Part shown: positions 1-10,700 of the stretch, in pieces
How the letters are laid out: the number at the start of each line of letters is the position of its first letter
Position numbering within the stretch: the first letter of the stretch is position 1
Assembly: GCA_023627715.1 (NCBI GenBank)
Contig: JAMAHW010000019.1
Coordinates: 293,994 to 357,993, forward strand
Length of the DNA: 64,000 bases
Origin: Periconia sp. R9002
Lineage: Eukaryota; Ascomycota; Dothideomycetes; Pleosporales; Periconiaceae
Direction of reading: 5' to 3'
Program-made: the position numbers and the translations under genes
The notes under the pieces: model-generated
What the model saw: only the letters and a program-made list of their open reading frames with translations
The model's database searches: none
Told to the model about the DNA's origin: nothing

Positions 1-727
1 TTGTACATCTTAATAAAGAAATCCCTAAGTAGAATTACTATAAGAGAAACGATAAAACTATTATACAGAAACAGACTCCTGATATCCTACTTACTTCCAT
101 AAGAACTGTGATCTTAGGAAGAAAAAGTCCTCAAGGCGTTGTATGCGGAATGGGAAGTGTTGTGAGTGCGGGCTACTTTAACACCTAGGCTATCTACGCC
201 TACCAGACAAGAAAACGACCACCTCTTTTAGCTATCATTGGCGAGGGTGGTTCGCGGCCCAACCTGCTGTTGACCCGTTGGGGATGGTGTGAAAACTGCG
301 TCGATGAGACACCGCTAGGCAGCAATCTGCAAGTTCCTGTACAGACGCCATGTCACCGCCGTGGATCAAGCCAACGAGTATATGCGGGGGCTGAAGCGCG
401 AAAAAATCAAGGAATATGGGCAGGCAGCGAGTGACCGACACGAACGAGTCTAGACCCAGCAATGACGCCGGAGGTTGCTCTTACAATACGAAGGAATTCG
501 GGGGCTTGGTCTAGAGCCGCGATCGGAAGGTGTTAGCAGCAAACCATGCCGAACGAATGTTCCATGACTGTGAGAAAGAGGTGCTGGCGGCAGACCATGC
601 CGGTCGATGGATCGGTAAGGGATGTAGTGCAACAAGACAATCTTCCTCACCACAACGCGAACGTGAGTCCACATGAATGGTAATGAAAATAGTGAAGTAT
701 TTGCGTCTCTTTCCAGTAGTGCAGCGG
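1..727. other. Left-edge noncoding region
   Basis: No gene can be supported here. The first 200 bases are AT-rich. An imperfect direct repeat lies at 528-559 and 579-610. A short open stretch at 319-450 (+) with charged, coding-like composition could be a gene remnant, but it has no recognisable domain or start. The right end is the 3' flank of the U2 snRNA gene. Confidence 0.5.
528..610. repeat. Imperfect direct repeat, period 51 bp
   Basis: Two copies of about 32 bp, starting at 528 and 579, share the core ACCATGCCG. Most differences in the first 20 bases are transitions (A/G, T/C), so this may be an old tandem duplication altered by C-to-T mutation. Confidence 0.5.
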
Positions 728-884
728 AAAGGACACTGTGTCCTAGGGTTTGAGCAAGCCCAGTGACCATAGGACTAGTTCCAAAAAGAAGGATAATAGA
801 AAATGTCACCGTAGTGACGTTTTAGCTATTAAACTAAAAAGAACAGATACTACACTTGATCTAAGCCAAAAGGCAAAGAGAGCT
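728..884 (-). ncRNA. U2: U2 spliceosomal snRNA
   Basis: The minus strand carries the hallmark 5' region of U2: stem-loop I ending in GCCTTTTGGC, followed by TTAGATCAAGTGTAGTATCTG-type sequence at about 843-875. This includes the GTAGTA box that pairs with the intron branch site. Next come TTCTTTTTAGTTTAATAGCT and the ACGTCACTACGGTGACATTTT hairpin region (stem IIa/b) at about 800-842, then a U-rich Sm-like stretch before GGAACTAG near 775-790. Two 3' hairpins follow: GGG...CCC near 748-763, and an inverted repeat around 731-743. U2 pairs with the pre-mRNA branch site in the spliceosome. The 5' end (about 884) and 3' end (about 728, possibly nearer 700) are estimates. A 73-codon plus-strand ORF over this interval is antisense to U2 and not a gene. 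Confidence 0.93.
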
Positions 885-927
885 AAGGAGAAAAAGAAGA
901 GGAGGAGGTGGTCGAAGGGGAGAAGGG

Positions 928-935
928 TTTATATA
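928..935 (-). promoter_or_regulatory. TATA-like box of the U2 snRNA gene
   Basis: On the minus strand this reads TATATAAA, about 45 bases upstream of the estimated U2 5' end. It is followed by a pyrimidine-rich stretch. This fits a pol II-type promoter for U2, but the start site is not known. Confidence 0.45.
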
Positions 936-1291
936 GATGATGGAAGAAAGCTAGTGACTAATCGACGCTAACCGGCCCGCAATTCCTCCGATTGGCCAGT
1001 CTTGACGCACAGACTCGAGCGCGAGCTACCCTGTCCGGCAAAGAAGGCATCTGATTGGTCGGCACTGACAGACACTGGGAAGGTGAAGGCAAATTTTTAT
1101 CGTCGTCGCGGAGGGAGGATGAGCGGGCATTGTGGTATTTTCAAGGCGCCAGAAGGCATCTACATACATGCATAAGCTGCTTGTTGGATCTGGCGTCTCT
1201 TGTCGCTACAATCACCGATAGATACACGCTCATTCCAACTCGATTACTGGTGAGGTCAATCCATACATACGAGGAGAGGGCTCAAGAGGGC
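936..1291. other. Intergenic, nothing recognised
   Basis: This is the upstream flank of the U2 gene and the 3' flank of the GH105 gene, both on the minus strand. No conserved coding potential or repeat was seen. Confidence 0.5.
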
Positions 1292-2520
1292 TCAAGAGGA
1301 CGACTGCCCCAGTAATTCAACCTCTGTAGAAGCGTACATGAAGGGGCCAGCGCCTTTACCATCATTCTCCGACAGGGGCACCCCGATATAATACTATTGA
1401 TCTCATTATTAGCTTGATATCTTTCGTGATGCTGTGCGCGCAAACGTACCTCGTAAGACCCATTGCCTGACAGAGACCCCACTTCAACCGTACCTTCCCA
1501 AGACAACGTCCCGTTGGCCTCGTGCTTGACAAATCTGTTCAACATCAGATCATACGCCTTGAGCGCCGTCTCCTGGTACGACTTCGCCAACAAGCCAGTT
1601 CGGGCACCCTTCAGGAACGCGTATGTAAACATGGCCGTGGCGCTAGATTCGATGTAATTGCCCTCCATCGAAGGATACGGCTCGTCCATCACCAACCACC
1701 AACCACCCGACTCGTCTTGCGCCTTCTCCACCCCGTCCGCCACAGTCTCGAGATAGCCTAGTAGACGCGCGTAGCCGGGCAGCTCCTTCGGGTATACCTG
1801 CAAAACCTCGACCAAAGCCACGAAATACCATCCAAGAGCGCGATTCCAGACATGCGGGCAGGCCCCCGTTATCGGATCGGCCCAGACAGCCTTCTTGCTT
1901 TCGTCATAGCCGTGGACTAGCAAATTCGACGTGTGATTTCGTGTGTGCTCCTCGATGAGATCAAACTGCAGGAGGATATCATTCCAGGCAGTCACATTGG
2001 CAGCGTCGAAGTAGGCTGTATACGTGGCATAAAATGTCTGCGCCATGTAGATGCCGTCCAACCACATCTGATTGGGATAAGTAGGGTCGCGATGCCAGAA
2101 ACCGCCTGCCTTGTTCCTTGGGAACCTGTGGATCTGGTCGAGCAAGGAGGCCGCGGCAATCTCGTACTTCTTCTCTTTCCTTCCCTCGGCATCCCAGAAG
2201 TAAAGAAAGTTGTTTCCGATGCGAATATCGTCCAGGGAATATTTGTAAGGATCCCAGGAAATAATGGTCCCGTTTTCTGACACAAGAGAGCTTATGCTTT
2301 TAGACACATGGCTGAGCAGAGCCTCGTCCTGGTGAAGCACGGCGGCTTTTTGATGTCCTTCGTTGAGAACGGCCGGAACGTAATGGTTGCTGATCTTGTA
2401 TCCTTTGGAGAGATATGACGTGGCCATCCATAGCGAGTATGGTTGCGATACATTCGCTGTTGGTACCGCTACAACGGTTGCTGCTCCAGTTAGGAGAGCT
2501 AGCGGGAGCGAGTAAAGCAT
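1292..2520 (-). CDS. Secreted unsaturated rhamnogalacturonyl hydrolase (GH105)
   Basis: The enzyme is predicted to remove the unsaturated galacturonyl residue from rhamnogalacturonan fragments left by pectin lyases. Two exons: 2520..1450 and 1393..1292, with a 56-bp intron (1394-1449, GTACGT...AATAG). Splicing restores the family-typical C-terminus YYIGVPLSENDGKGAGPF; without it the frame runs into unrelated sequence. The spliced product is 390 aa, normal for GH105. The Met at 2520 is preferred to an in-frame ATG 17 codons upstream because it begins a classic signal peptide (MLYSLPLALLTGAATVVAVP). The (alpha/alpha)6-barrel motif NQMWLDGIYMAQ carries the Asp (about residue 155) equivalent to the catalytic acid of YteR-type enzymes, with GGFWHRD just before it. 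ALGWYFVALVEVL and DESGGWW are further family blocks. It is divergent from the DHODH gene across a 0.9-kb promoter region. Confidence 0.92.
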
Positions 2521-3464
2521 ACTGCAAGGGAACACGGCAAGCTCTCGTGCTGCAATATGCCAAACGAGCACACAATGAACGATTAGATGCTGCTCTTAAC
2601 ACGCATGGAGTTCCCTTGCTGTGCTTATATACGCATTGCAAGAGTTTTGCCCCTTTGCAGCGCTTGGCGCATAGTTGCAGCCAAATTAATTGGGGGGTTG
2701 GCGGCGTTAAGTTGATCTTCACTGGGTTCTCTCAATTGCACAATCTCATTCATCAGGTCGCGCAGTTGATTTGTTGTGGTGGTAGCCAAACGGAGCTAGA
2801 TGTGCCCTACCGCCGAATGAACGGGTTGGTAAAGCTACCTGCGACGCGGAAGAAATTGACATTGGTGGAGTATCTTTTCCTATCCAGGTCACCGGTCCCG
2901 ACCCGCGGCATCTTTCTGAATAGCCAAGGTATACATAGAAATCACAGACTTGAAAGGCGTTACATGCGTTCGCTCTAAACGATTTACGGCGGTGCGGGTT
3001 CAGGGGCAATTCTACCCTTAACGATTCATCGACAACGCTAGCCTATTGCGTCCAGAGAAGCACCCCTTCAACACCACAAGCAATTTCTCTGCTTCCATCG
3101 AACTTCGTTGTATAAATCAAATACGATAAAGCGTTGGGTAAGTCTCACACCATGGTGAGTGTTGGAACTTGTCCACTGGTATCGGACACATGGAAATACA
3201 TATACATCAATTATGTATACGTAGATATGTCCTGACGATTAATTTGAGGCTACAACTTGCGGCTTTCATTCAAAACACTATCTCATTGACTCTCATTTGT
3301 TTTGGAGACTCAGGTACATGTGCTTATCTCCAAGTTTGCTTATCACGTGGAGTCCCCCACTCTCGGCCGTATTCACCCTACACCCCGCAAACTCATGCTA
3401 TATGCAGACAATAGTCATCAAAAACAACAGAATATCCTGACTGTTTCCCCGCCCCAACCCGACT
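2521..3464. other. Divergent promoter region GH105 / DHODH
   Basis: A 944-bp spacer between two divergently transcribed genes. It should hold both promoters. No specific site could be assigned with confidence. Confidence 0.4.
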
Positions 3465-4562
3465 ATGAAAAAACTCAGCATCCATCCTCGTCTTCTCAAT
3501 TCTGCCAACCCTTGGTGCACAACACTCGACCAACTACAAGAGCTATATTCCTGTACCTACACTGGTGCAGTAACCACAAGGACTTCTCTTTTAGATGGCT
3601 TCCCAAATGATCCGTCCCACCATCAATATACATTCTATAATCCAGTATCTTTCCAAGTCGCTCACACCAACCCAGCAGGGTCGGATATCGAAGGGCAGAC
3701 CGGGAGTCTAAATACGTTGGGCTACAGTCCAATTCCCCTGAAAGAGTACCTGCGGTTCGTTAAAATCATATCTGACGCTCTACCAAATGCAGCCCCGTCC
3801 AACGAAATGCAAGGTAGTGGCGATAGATCCGACCCAAAACCCTTCGTCATTTCAGTCACCGGCGATGTAGATGAAGTCGTCGAATGCTACCGTCTGATCT
3901 CAGCTCACAGAAAAGAAGTCCGCATGGAGTTAGCTATGGAGATCAATTTGTCCTGTCCAAACATCCCAGGAAAACCCCCACCAGCCTACAACTCCACATC
4001 GTTACTCTCTTACCTCACGGCCCTTAAATCTGAAATCGCGCAACAACTCGCAGCCATCGATACAAAAGAACAATCTTCGCATATCAAGACATGGCATGTT
4101 CCAATAGGGATCAAAACACCTCCTTACACGTACCGCGATCAGTATCAACAACTACTCGACGCGTTACTGGCGAGTTCTACCGCAGAGCCTGTACATTTCC
4201 CTTGCCCTGTCTCATTCATAACTGGAACGAACACACTGGGTTCTTCGCTCCTGCTTTCTCCGGGCTCTGATGAAGTATTCCACCACTCTCTTAGCTCTGC
4301 CGATGGCACGTCCGGGATTGGAGGCCTGGCGGGCACCCCACTCCATCCGTTGGCGTTGGGGAATGTGTATACGATCAAGAAGATGTTGGAACAGCACCCT
4401 AGCCTTGTTGATATACAAATTATCGGAGTGGGAGGGGTTGAAAAGAAGGATGGGTATAAGAGAATGCGGGCTGTAGGAGCAGACGCAGTGGGTGTAGGCA
4501 CTGCTCTCGGTCGGAGAGGTGTGAAAGTATTTGAGGAGATTATCCACGGTACTGCGACTTAA
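3465..4562 (+). CDS. Dihydroorotate dehydrogenase, class 1A (URA1-like)
   Basis: Single-exon 365-aa flavoprotein predicted to oxidise dihydroorotate to orotate in pyrimidine synthesis. It matches the cytosolic, fumarate-type class 1A family (Lactococcus PyrDA, yeast Ura1) rather than the membrane class 2 enzyme. The N-terminus LLNSANPWCTTLDQL and TGAVTTRTSL are family blocks. INLSCPNIPGKP (about residues 163-174) is nearly the class 1A active-site loop, with Cys as the catalytic base where class 2 enzymes have Ser. IGIKTPPYTY, INTNTLG-type FITGTNTLGS, GIGGLAGTPLHPLAL and IIGVGGVEKKDGY (FMN phosphate binding) follow in order. No N-terminal targeting or membrane segment is seen, which supports a cytosolic location. 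Filamentous ascomycetes usually also have a mitochondrial class 2 enzyme, so this may be a paralogue with a separate role. An intron-like repeat starts 28 bases after the stop codon. Confidence 0.9.
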   Translation: MKKLSIHPRLLNSANPWCTTLDQLQELYSCTYTGAVTTRTSLLDGFPNDPSHHQYTFYNPVSFQVAHTNPAGSDIEGQTGSLNTLGYSPIPLKEYLRFVKIISDALPNAAPSNEMQGSGDRSDPKPFVISVTGDVDEVVECYRLISAHRKEVRMELAMEINLSCPNIPGKPPPAYNSTSLLSYLTALKSEIAQQLAAIDTKEQSSHIKTWHVPIGIKTPPYTYRDQYQQLLDALLASSTAEPVHFPCPVSFITGTNTLGSSLLLSPGSDEVFHHSLSSADGTSGIGGLAGTPLHPLALGNVYTIKKMLEQHPSLVDIQIIGVGGVEKKDGYKRMRAVGADAVGVGTALGRRGVKVFEEIIHGTAT

Positions 4563-4589
4563 AGAGTTCAGGCACGACAATGTCAATAG

Positions 4590-4709
4590 GTACGTTCTGC
4601 CAGGTACAAGCAGTATCAAGGCACCACGTGGTGTAAAATTTTGAGACATTCATCACTCACTGTATCACCCCTGGTTGAGTTAAGCTGATTTCGTACCCGC
4701 GGATTTTAG
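4590..4709 (+). repeat. Introner-like element copy A (GT...AG, 120 bp)
   Basis: This stretch begins GTACGTTC and ends GGATTTTAG, like a complete fungal intron, and contains the 12-bp palindrome CACCACGTGGTG. By eye it is about 85% identical, with one gap, over its full length to the beta-mannosidase intron at 28594-28714. It starts 28 bases after the DHODH stop codon in sense orientation, so it may be a 3' UTR intron. A CTGAT branch-like motif lies about 25 bases before the AG. Confidence 0.8.
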
Positions 4710-5769
4710 TGATCATTCCTGTTTGGAGGATGTTTCTCTCTCGCTTTAATGGGAGGTTGGCTCCACTCCGACCGGGAATGAGGAGATATGTAATCGTGAT
4801 GTGCCTGCTGTTGAAGAGATAAACTCAACAGGCAAAACTTGTGTGTTCAAGAATGGAAAGCGGTCCAAGACTTTGGGTGAGCGAGAATGCGACGAAGATA
4901 TACGAGGTCGGGGCTGTGTGTTCGTGGGTAAGGACTAAGGGTAGTCAGTTCGCATTATTTTACAGCTGTTCCTGGCGCGTCCGATATGAGTACCTAGTCA
5001 GGCATATTTGGACTTTTCGTCGCTATTTTGCTAGAAAGAATGAACCCTAAAGTCTGTGGTTCGCGAAAATTTGGTGTCATAACACTTGGTAATGCAGGAA
5101 CGCCACAACACCACACTGCACAAATTTCGAGAGCGGACAAAGACACTCATTCATGTCCACCAAAAATCGCTCGAAGACATCATCAAGAGCTTTTGTTCTT
5201 TCTCGGGAGTGGTTCAAGAAGCCTGGCCTTCTCCACCGTCAAGTTGCATCATATCCACTTCAGAAACAAGAATTTGGATCCTATGATCGTCATGTGTTAT
5301 TCTGTACATGTTTGTTAACCACCAAGATAATACACTATTATGTATCCCAACAATTTGTTTAAAATCAAACCCACTCCATTGACACCGTCACTTTTGGCAT
5401 GTTTGGTCTCGTTAGGAGCGCTTAGGCCCATTCTCTGTTGTGAAATGACCATAAACTTTCTCGTCCGCGATTGAAGGCTCTATGACTCGAATATAGCTGA
5501 CAAACAGCCATTTCCTGTGATGTCGACAACAGACACTGTCGTGAAGTGAGTTGGGTGGCGGTGGCCGGAAATTTGGAAGTTCCGATGCACGGTCCCCCGC
5601 CCTCCGCCAAGAGACATCCCACCTTTTGGCAATTCACACTGCGGATGTTTATGCAGAGGCTCCAGCCACGGTGTCGCACCAACACACGCTCATTGTTCCC
5701 CGCAGTGCTGACGCCGTCTCCAGGCGAATATATTGATTGAGTCTTGGTGTCTTTATAGGGTTGGGCATC
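4710..5769. other. Intergenic, nothing recognised
   Basis: The DHODH 3' flank and CK2 beta promoter. Short ORFs here lack coding character. The last 200 bases before 5770 are the likely promoter and 5' UTR of the CK2 beta gene. Confidence 0.4.
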
Positions 5770-6662
5770 ATGGACGACTTCAACAGTGAGACGGATAGTG
5801 ACTACACGAGCTACTGGAGAGACTGGGTAAGCAGTTGGTGTACTTGTAACACGGTTGCATGGGAAGCTCACTGACAATTTCCCCTCCCCAGTTCATATCC
5901 TCGCGCGGAAACGAGTACTTCTGCGAGATCGATGAGGAATACCTGACCGATCGTTTCAACCTCACAGGCCTCAACACCGAAGTACAATACTATCAGTATG
6001 CGCTGGACCTGGTCACCGACGTTTTCGACTTTGATTGCGACGACGAAATGCGGGAACAGATTGAGAAATCTGCACGGCAGTTATATGGCCTAGTGCATGC
6101 CCGGTACATTGTGACCACGCGGGGTCTGGCGAAAATGGTACACACCCTCTACGCAGATATTATGGATATAATCGAGACGTAACCTAACACAATCGCGCAG
6201 CTCGAGAAGTTCAAAAAATCCGACTTTGGCAAATGTCCGCGCGTCATGTGCGAATCCCAGCCTCTCCTCCCCATGGGCCAATCCGACGTCGCCAACACAT
6301 CACCCGTCAAACTCTACTGTTCGCGCTGCGAAGACCTCTACAACCCGAAGTCCTCGCGACACGCCGTAATCGACGGTGCGTACTTTGGATCCTCGTTCCA
6401 CAACATCCTGTTCCAAGTCTACCCTGCAATGCTCCCGCCCAAGAGCCAGAAGCGCTACAGTCCGAAGGTCTTTGGGTTCAGGGTACACGCTGCCGCCGCG
6501 CTGAGCAGATGGCAAACGGATGAGAGGGAAAAAATGAAGGAGAGATTGAGACTGGCTAGGGTGGAGACGGGATTTGAGGATGAGGACGAGGAGCTCGAGG
6601 ACGAAGAGGAGGATGAGGACATGGAAGGCACGGAATTCGAGCGGACGGTCGCGCAACAGTAG
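5770..6662 (+). CDS. CKB2: Casein kinase 2 regulatory (beta) subunit, CKB2-type
   Basis: Three exons: 5770..5826, 5892..6137 and 6201..6662, with introns of 65 and 63 bp, giving 254 aa. The beta subunit dimerises through a zinc ribbon and holds the two catalytic subunits of the CK2 Ser/Thr kinase. The start MDDFNSETDSDYTSYWRDW keeps the acidic, Ser-rich N-terminus that is commonly autophosphorylated. FISSRGNEYFCEIDEEY and DRFNLTGL are signature blocks. The zinc ligands are C113, C118, C141 and C144 (CX4C-X22-CX2C), the same spacing as in animal CK2 beta. RGLAKM-LEKFKKSDFGKCPR is interrupted by intron 2. The C-terminus is a long acidic tail (EDEDEELEDEEEDEDMEG), as in fungal CK2 beta. A second paralogue starts at 63135. 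Assignment to CKB2 rather than CKB1 rests on the lack of the acidic insert found in the other copy. Confidence 0.94.
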
Positions 6663-6846
6663 CGACGGTGGTAGCGTGCACGACGATATAAACTCTGAAG
6701 GGCGAGCATGGGATGGCGTAGGGCGTTGGGATTCATGGTTGGGTAGTCCTTAATTATGCAGCAACATGCCGATTTCAATTCACAGGATTCATTTCTTTTA
6801 GTGTTAATTCATTACACATGCCGAGCAGCATATCGCATTTGTATAC

Positions 6847-6970
6847 CTAAATCGTGGGTACAAAATTAGCTTAACTTAACCACGAGTGATACAATAAGCG
6901 ATGAATGTCTCAATACACTAGGCCACCTGGTGTCTCGATATCAAACAACTCTGTATCTGGAGTTTAACAC
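6847..6970 (-). repeat. Introner-like element copy D (GT...AG, 124 bp)
   Basis: Read on the minus strand, it begins GTGTTAAACTCCAGATACAG and ends CCCACGATTTAG. The 3' 65 bases match copy A at about 80% (GAGACATTCATC, TTGTATCAC, GTTAAGTTAAGCTAAT, TTGTACCCACG), and most differences are transitions. It has GT and AG at its ends and a CTAAT branch-like motif. It lies downstream of the giant gene and in the same orientation, about 770 bp past that stop codon. Confidence 0.7.
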
Positions 6971-7451
6971 AGTCCTCAAAAATATCCTTAAAGGACATAG
7001 AACGAGGTCGGTATCTGTCTCTGTTCCAAAAATGGAAAGAACGGGGTATTGTATTGCTTCGCGAACAAACTTTCTCTCGACCAACTCCAGTAATTAATCC
7101 ATCCATCAACCCATCCATCCACATGCGCTATAACTATAACGGTCACGCACACTACGTCCGACACAAACAAGAAGACGCCAAGCAACGCTATTACAAAGAT
7201 TTGCAGACAACAAGATAGACAAGAACAAACAAAGCGTCTTCTTCAACATCTGATTCCGTTATTCCAAAAGCAGGCAGAAACTGGGGGGTGAGAAGGGGTG
7301 GAGATGGGGTATATTTGTATAAAAACGTGTGCGTGTGATGATGATGACGATGGAAAGGATACAAAAACCCTAAGCATTACAAAGATTGCCGTACTGATGC
7401 CGCTCGGTCAAAAAAGAAGGCAGAGAGAGGTATCATTTGACGGAATACGAA

Positions 7452-7482
7452 ACACACACACAGAGAGAGAGAGAGAGGGAGA
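7452..7482. repeat. CA/GA dinucleotide microsatellite
   Basis: Runs of (CA) followed by (GA) repeats in the convergent intergenic region. Confidence 0.85.
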
Positions 7483-7743
7483 TGAAAACATTCAGTTAAA
7501 CAAGATGGGATATCCACGTCATTTCCTCATGCAAATGTCCGCGATACAGAAACGACCTTCGGAATAGCTAGCAAGCAGGCAAGAGTGGAATCGCAGGAAA
7601 TGGGTATGGAGGGTAGATTAAAAAAAGGAGATAACGCCCACGCAATGCAAAAGCCAGATTTCAATAGTAAAACAAATGGTCGTCCACGTCGTTTCTTCTT
7701 GGAAGCATAAGCAAACGAGTCGGTGGCTTTCGGGTTGATGTGG

Positions 7744-10700
7744 CTAGAAAATCTTCTTGAACCAGCTGCCTCTCTTCCCACCTCCGTTGCCGTCAACAGC
7801 CGGTCTTCCATCCCACGTCCGCACGGGTGGATCCATATATTCGGCTGCATACGTTTTCCTCCTATTCCTCCTTTCCCTCTCTTCATCGCTTCCCCGTGCA
7901 CCATCGTACTGAGTACGTCGCCTGTGACTCTTCTTGTCGCGCTCGCGCTCGCGATCCCGTTCTCTGTCGCGATCGCCACGATCACGGTCACCCCGAGGTT
8001 TCTTTCCCCTGTGTATGTAGTGACGAATTTCCTCGTCGGCCGAAAGTGTTTCTTCATCCCCTGGCAAATCGCCGTTGGGCTGCTGGTCTAGGACGGTTTC
8101 GGCGAGAGGAACAGGGAGGGGTGGTTCGTTAGAGAAGGATTCGACCCAAGAAGACGTCTTGTCACCACCTCTGGAGATGTAAGGCATATTTTCTTCTTCG
8201 CGTGAACGGTGTGAGCTTCGATGTCGAGAGCGGTGGGTTGCCCCGTTTCGTTCGTCGAAATAGTCCGTAATGGGTTCACCATTCCCTACCGGATACTCGG
8301 AGTTGCGCCTAGCAGCGCGACGCTCCTCGCGGCGGCGGCGACGTTCCTCGGGATCCTCGTCCATTTGCGACCTGCGACGCTCAGCGGTTGGGCGTGAAGA
8401 ACCCTCGCGGTCTTTGTCTTTGCGCCGCGAAGACCGATGCTCTCGTTCTTCACCATCCCTACGTGAGCCGCGGGCGGCGCGACGCTCCTCCTTTTCTTTC
8501 ATGCGACGCAGCTGGTCTTCTGCTTCCTTGTTGCGGCGCTCGAGCTCAGCCCGTTGCCTGGCCTTCTTCTCAGCAAGAATGGTACGCTCGTTCTCCCGTT
8601 CGCGTTCACGGCGCCGTTCGGCCTTGCTTTCAGCACCTTCCAGCTCGGTGCGTCGTGCCTCTCTGTCATTTTCGCGCTTTGCTCGGCGTTCGGCACGTCT
8701 GGCTTCACGTTCGGGGTCGATGTCTGCACCTCCGTTGACACCCAAGTCTTCGCCGTTGGGCACTTGCGAACGCTTCGCCCTTCGTTCCGCACGTCTAGCC
8801 TCGCGCTCGGCGTCGACGTCGGCGTTACCGTTGACTCCCAAATCCTCCCCGTCGGGCATGCGCGAAGAGCGACGAACGCTTCGGCGTTCATGTCGCAAGC
8901 GTTTGGCCTCGTCTTCTGTCATTGCGCCACGAGTAGATGATCGCTTGCGACGTCTGCGCTCATCCTCTGTCTCGTAAGCGCCGCGGCGGCGATCATCACG
9001 ACGGTCTTCTTCGGGGGCAGCTTTCTTGCGGAGGCCAAACATACTCATTAGTCCAGCAGTGGCGGCGGCTGTGGTGGCAGCAGCAGCAAATGAATCTTTG
9101 GCGGTGGAGTTGCCGCGTTCGCGACGGTGTCGTTCTCGGCGGGGCGGCTCAGCTGGGGTAGGGTCCACCTCCATGGGGTCAACGTCGGGCGGGTCGTCTG
9201 TGCTTGGCGGGGCAGTGAGCAACTCCTCTGTGGGGGACGCCGAGTCGTGTTTGGATCTGCGACGCGATGATTCCGGTTTCTGTCGTGGTGTGGGAGAGTG
9301 TGGTGCTCCGTCGTCAAGCATGTCAATGTCATCATCTAGAGGATATGGGTCTGGAACAACTGCACCAATCCAGTTAGCTTCTTTTCTCACCTGCTGCGGC
9401 CTCGAGCCAAGCATTTGTCCACGAATTGGGGATCGCATCTTACCTCGCGATTTCCTTTTTTCCCTGGTGCTAGACCTTCTGCTGATAGATTCTTTCATAC
9501 CCATAACCTTTGCTGCCTTTGCCGAGACTTTGACATCTGTATCTGTTGGCGGAGGGGACATCATTGCTGCGTCTTGGTCGACTGATGCACGCCTGGACGA
9601 TGCACGGGTGGTGGATGCACGCCGTGATTTGGAAGCGCGTGCAGAAGGTGGTGCAACCCCAAACATAGACGCAAATCCAGCTGAACTGCGAGAGACTTTT
9701 GCTCGAGAGGGCGTTTTGGACACCTTGTCTGATCCCGATGACCTCGACATCCCATCTCGTTCCACCTTTGACGACACACGGGCGGATTTCGATCGACTCA
9801 AACTTGGCTTTGCAGGCGCTGCCGAGCTTGCTCCGTCATCACCAGAGAGCTTCCGGGACGGTTTAGATCGCGAAGCCGCTGCAGCAGCTCCAGTCGCACC
9901 AGCGGCAGCTCCCCAGAATCCCCAAGATGAACTATTGCCGCTCCGGACGACTTTCGCACGTTCTTTCTTCCCAGAATCGGGTTTGGTCTCTGGTTCAGGA
10001 GGGGGAGTGGGAGGTTTGGGCGGCTCTTCCTCTGCAATGTCGACCTCTGGAATGTCGGCCTCCGGGTTTTCGCCCTCACCGACGTCCATGAATACGTCTT
10101 CTTCGACGGGTTCCGGGGGTGGAGGTGGAGGTGGAGGCGCTTCCACGACTGGCTCCGCCTTGGATTTGCTGCTCTTTTTGGACTTCTTTGACTTCTTTTC
10201 AACAACGACGGGTTCAGGCTCCGGCTCCGGTTCAACGACAGGGATTGGATCAGGCTCGACAGGAGCCGCGTTCAAATCGATCAAGTCCATTTCGTCCATT
10301 GGAAATCCACCAGGAACGGGTGTTGTGATCTTAGGGATCGCCTCCGGTTCTGGATCGGGAATGACGATAGGTGCCTCTTTTGACTTCGATTTGGAAGAAG
10401 ATTTGGTAGAAGACTTTTTCAACTTGGAAGACTTCTTGGGCGTGGCTTCGATAACTTCGACAGCGGGTGGTTCTGGTGGCGGTGGAGGAGGAGCGGGTTC
10501 TTCAGGTGCAGGTGCAGGTTCAGGATCTACAGCTTTGGACTTGCTCTTGGATGACTTTTTGGATTTGGACGCTTTGACCACTGGCACTGGCACTGGCTCT
10601 GGTTCTGGTTCTGGCGCTGGCGGATCTGGTTCCACTGGTTCGTCAGCGATGGGCGGTTCTGGAGGGTTCGCTGCAGTCTCGGGGAAATCCCATGATGACT

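Larger units (their letters stand above)
6663..7743. other. Convergent intergenic region
   Basis: This lies between the 3' ends of the CK2 beta gene (+) and the giant WG-rich gene (-). It holds an inverted introner-like copy (6847-6970) and a CA/GA microsatellite (7452-7482). No gene was seen. Confidence 0.5.

Noticed and set aside
750..971. 73-codon basic ORF
   Set aside because: It lies antisense over the U2 snRNA, whose conserved sequence explains the interval.
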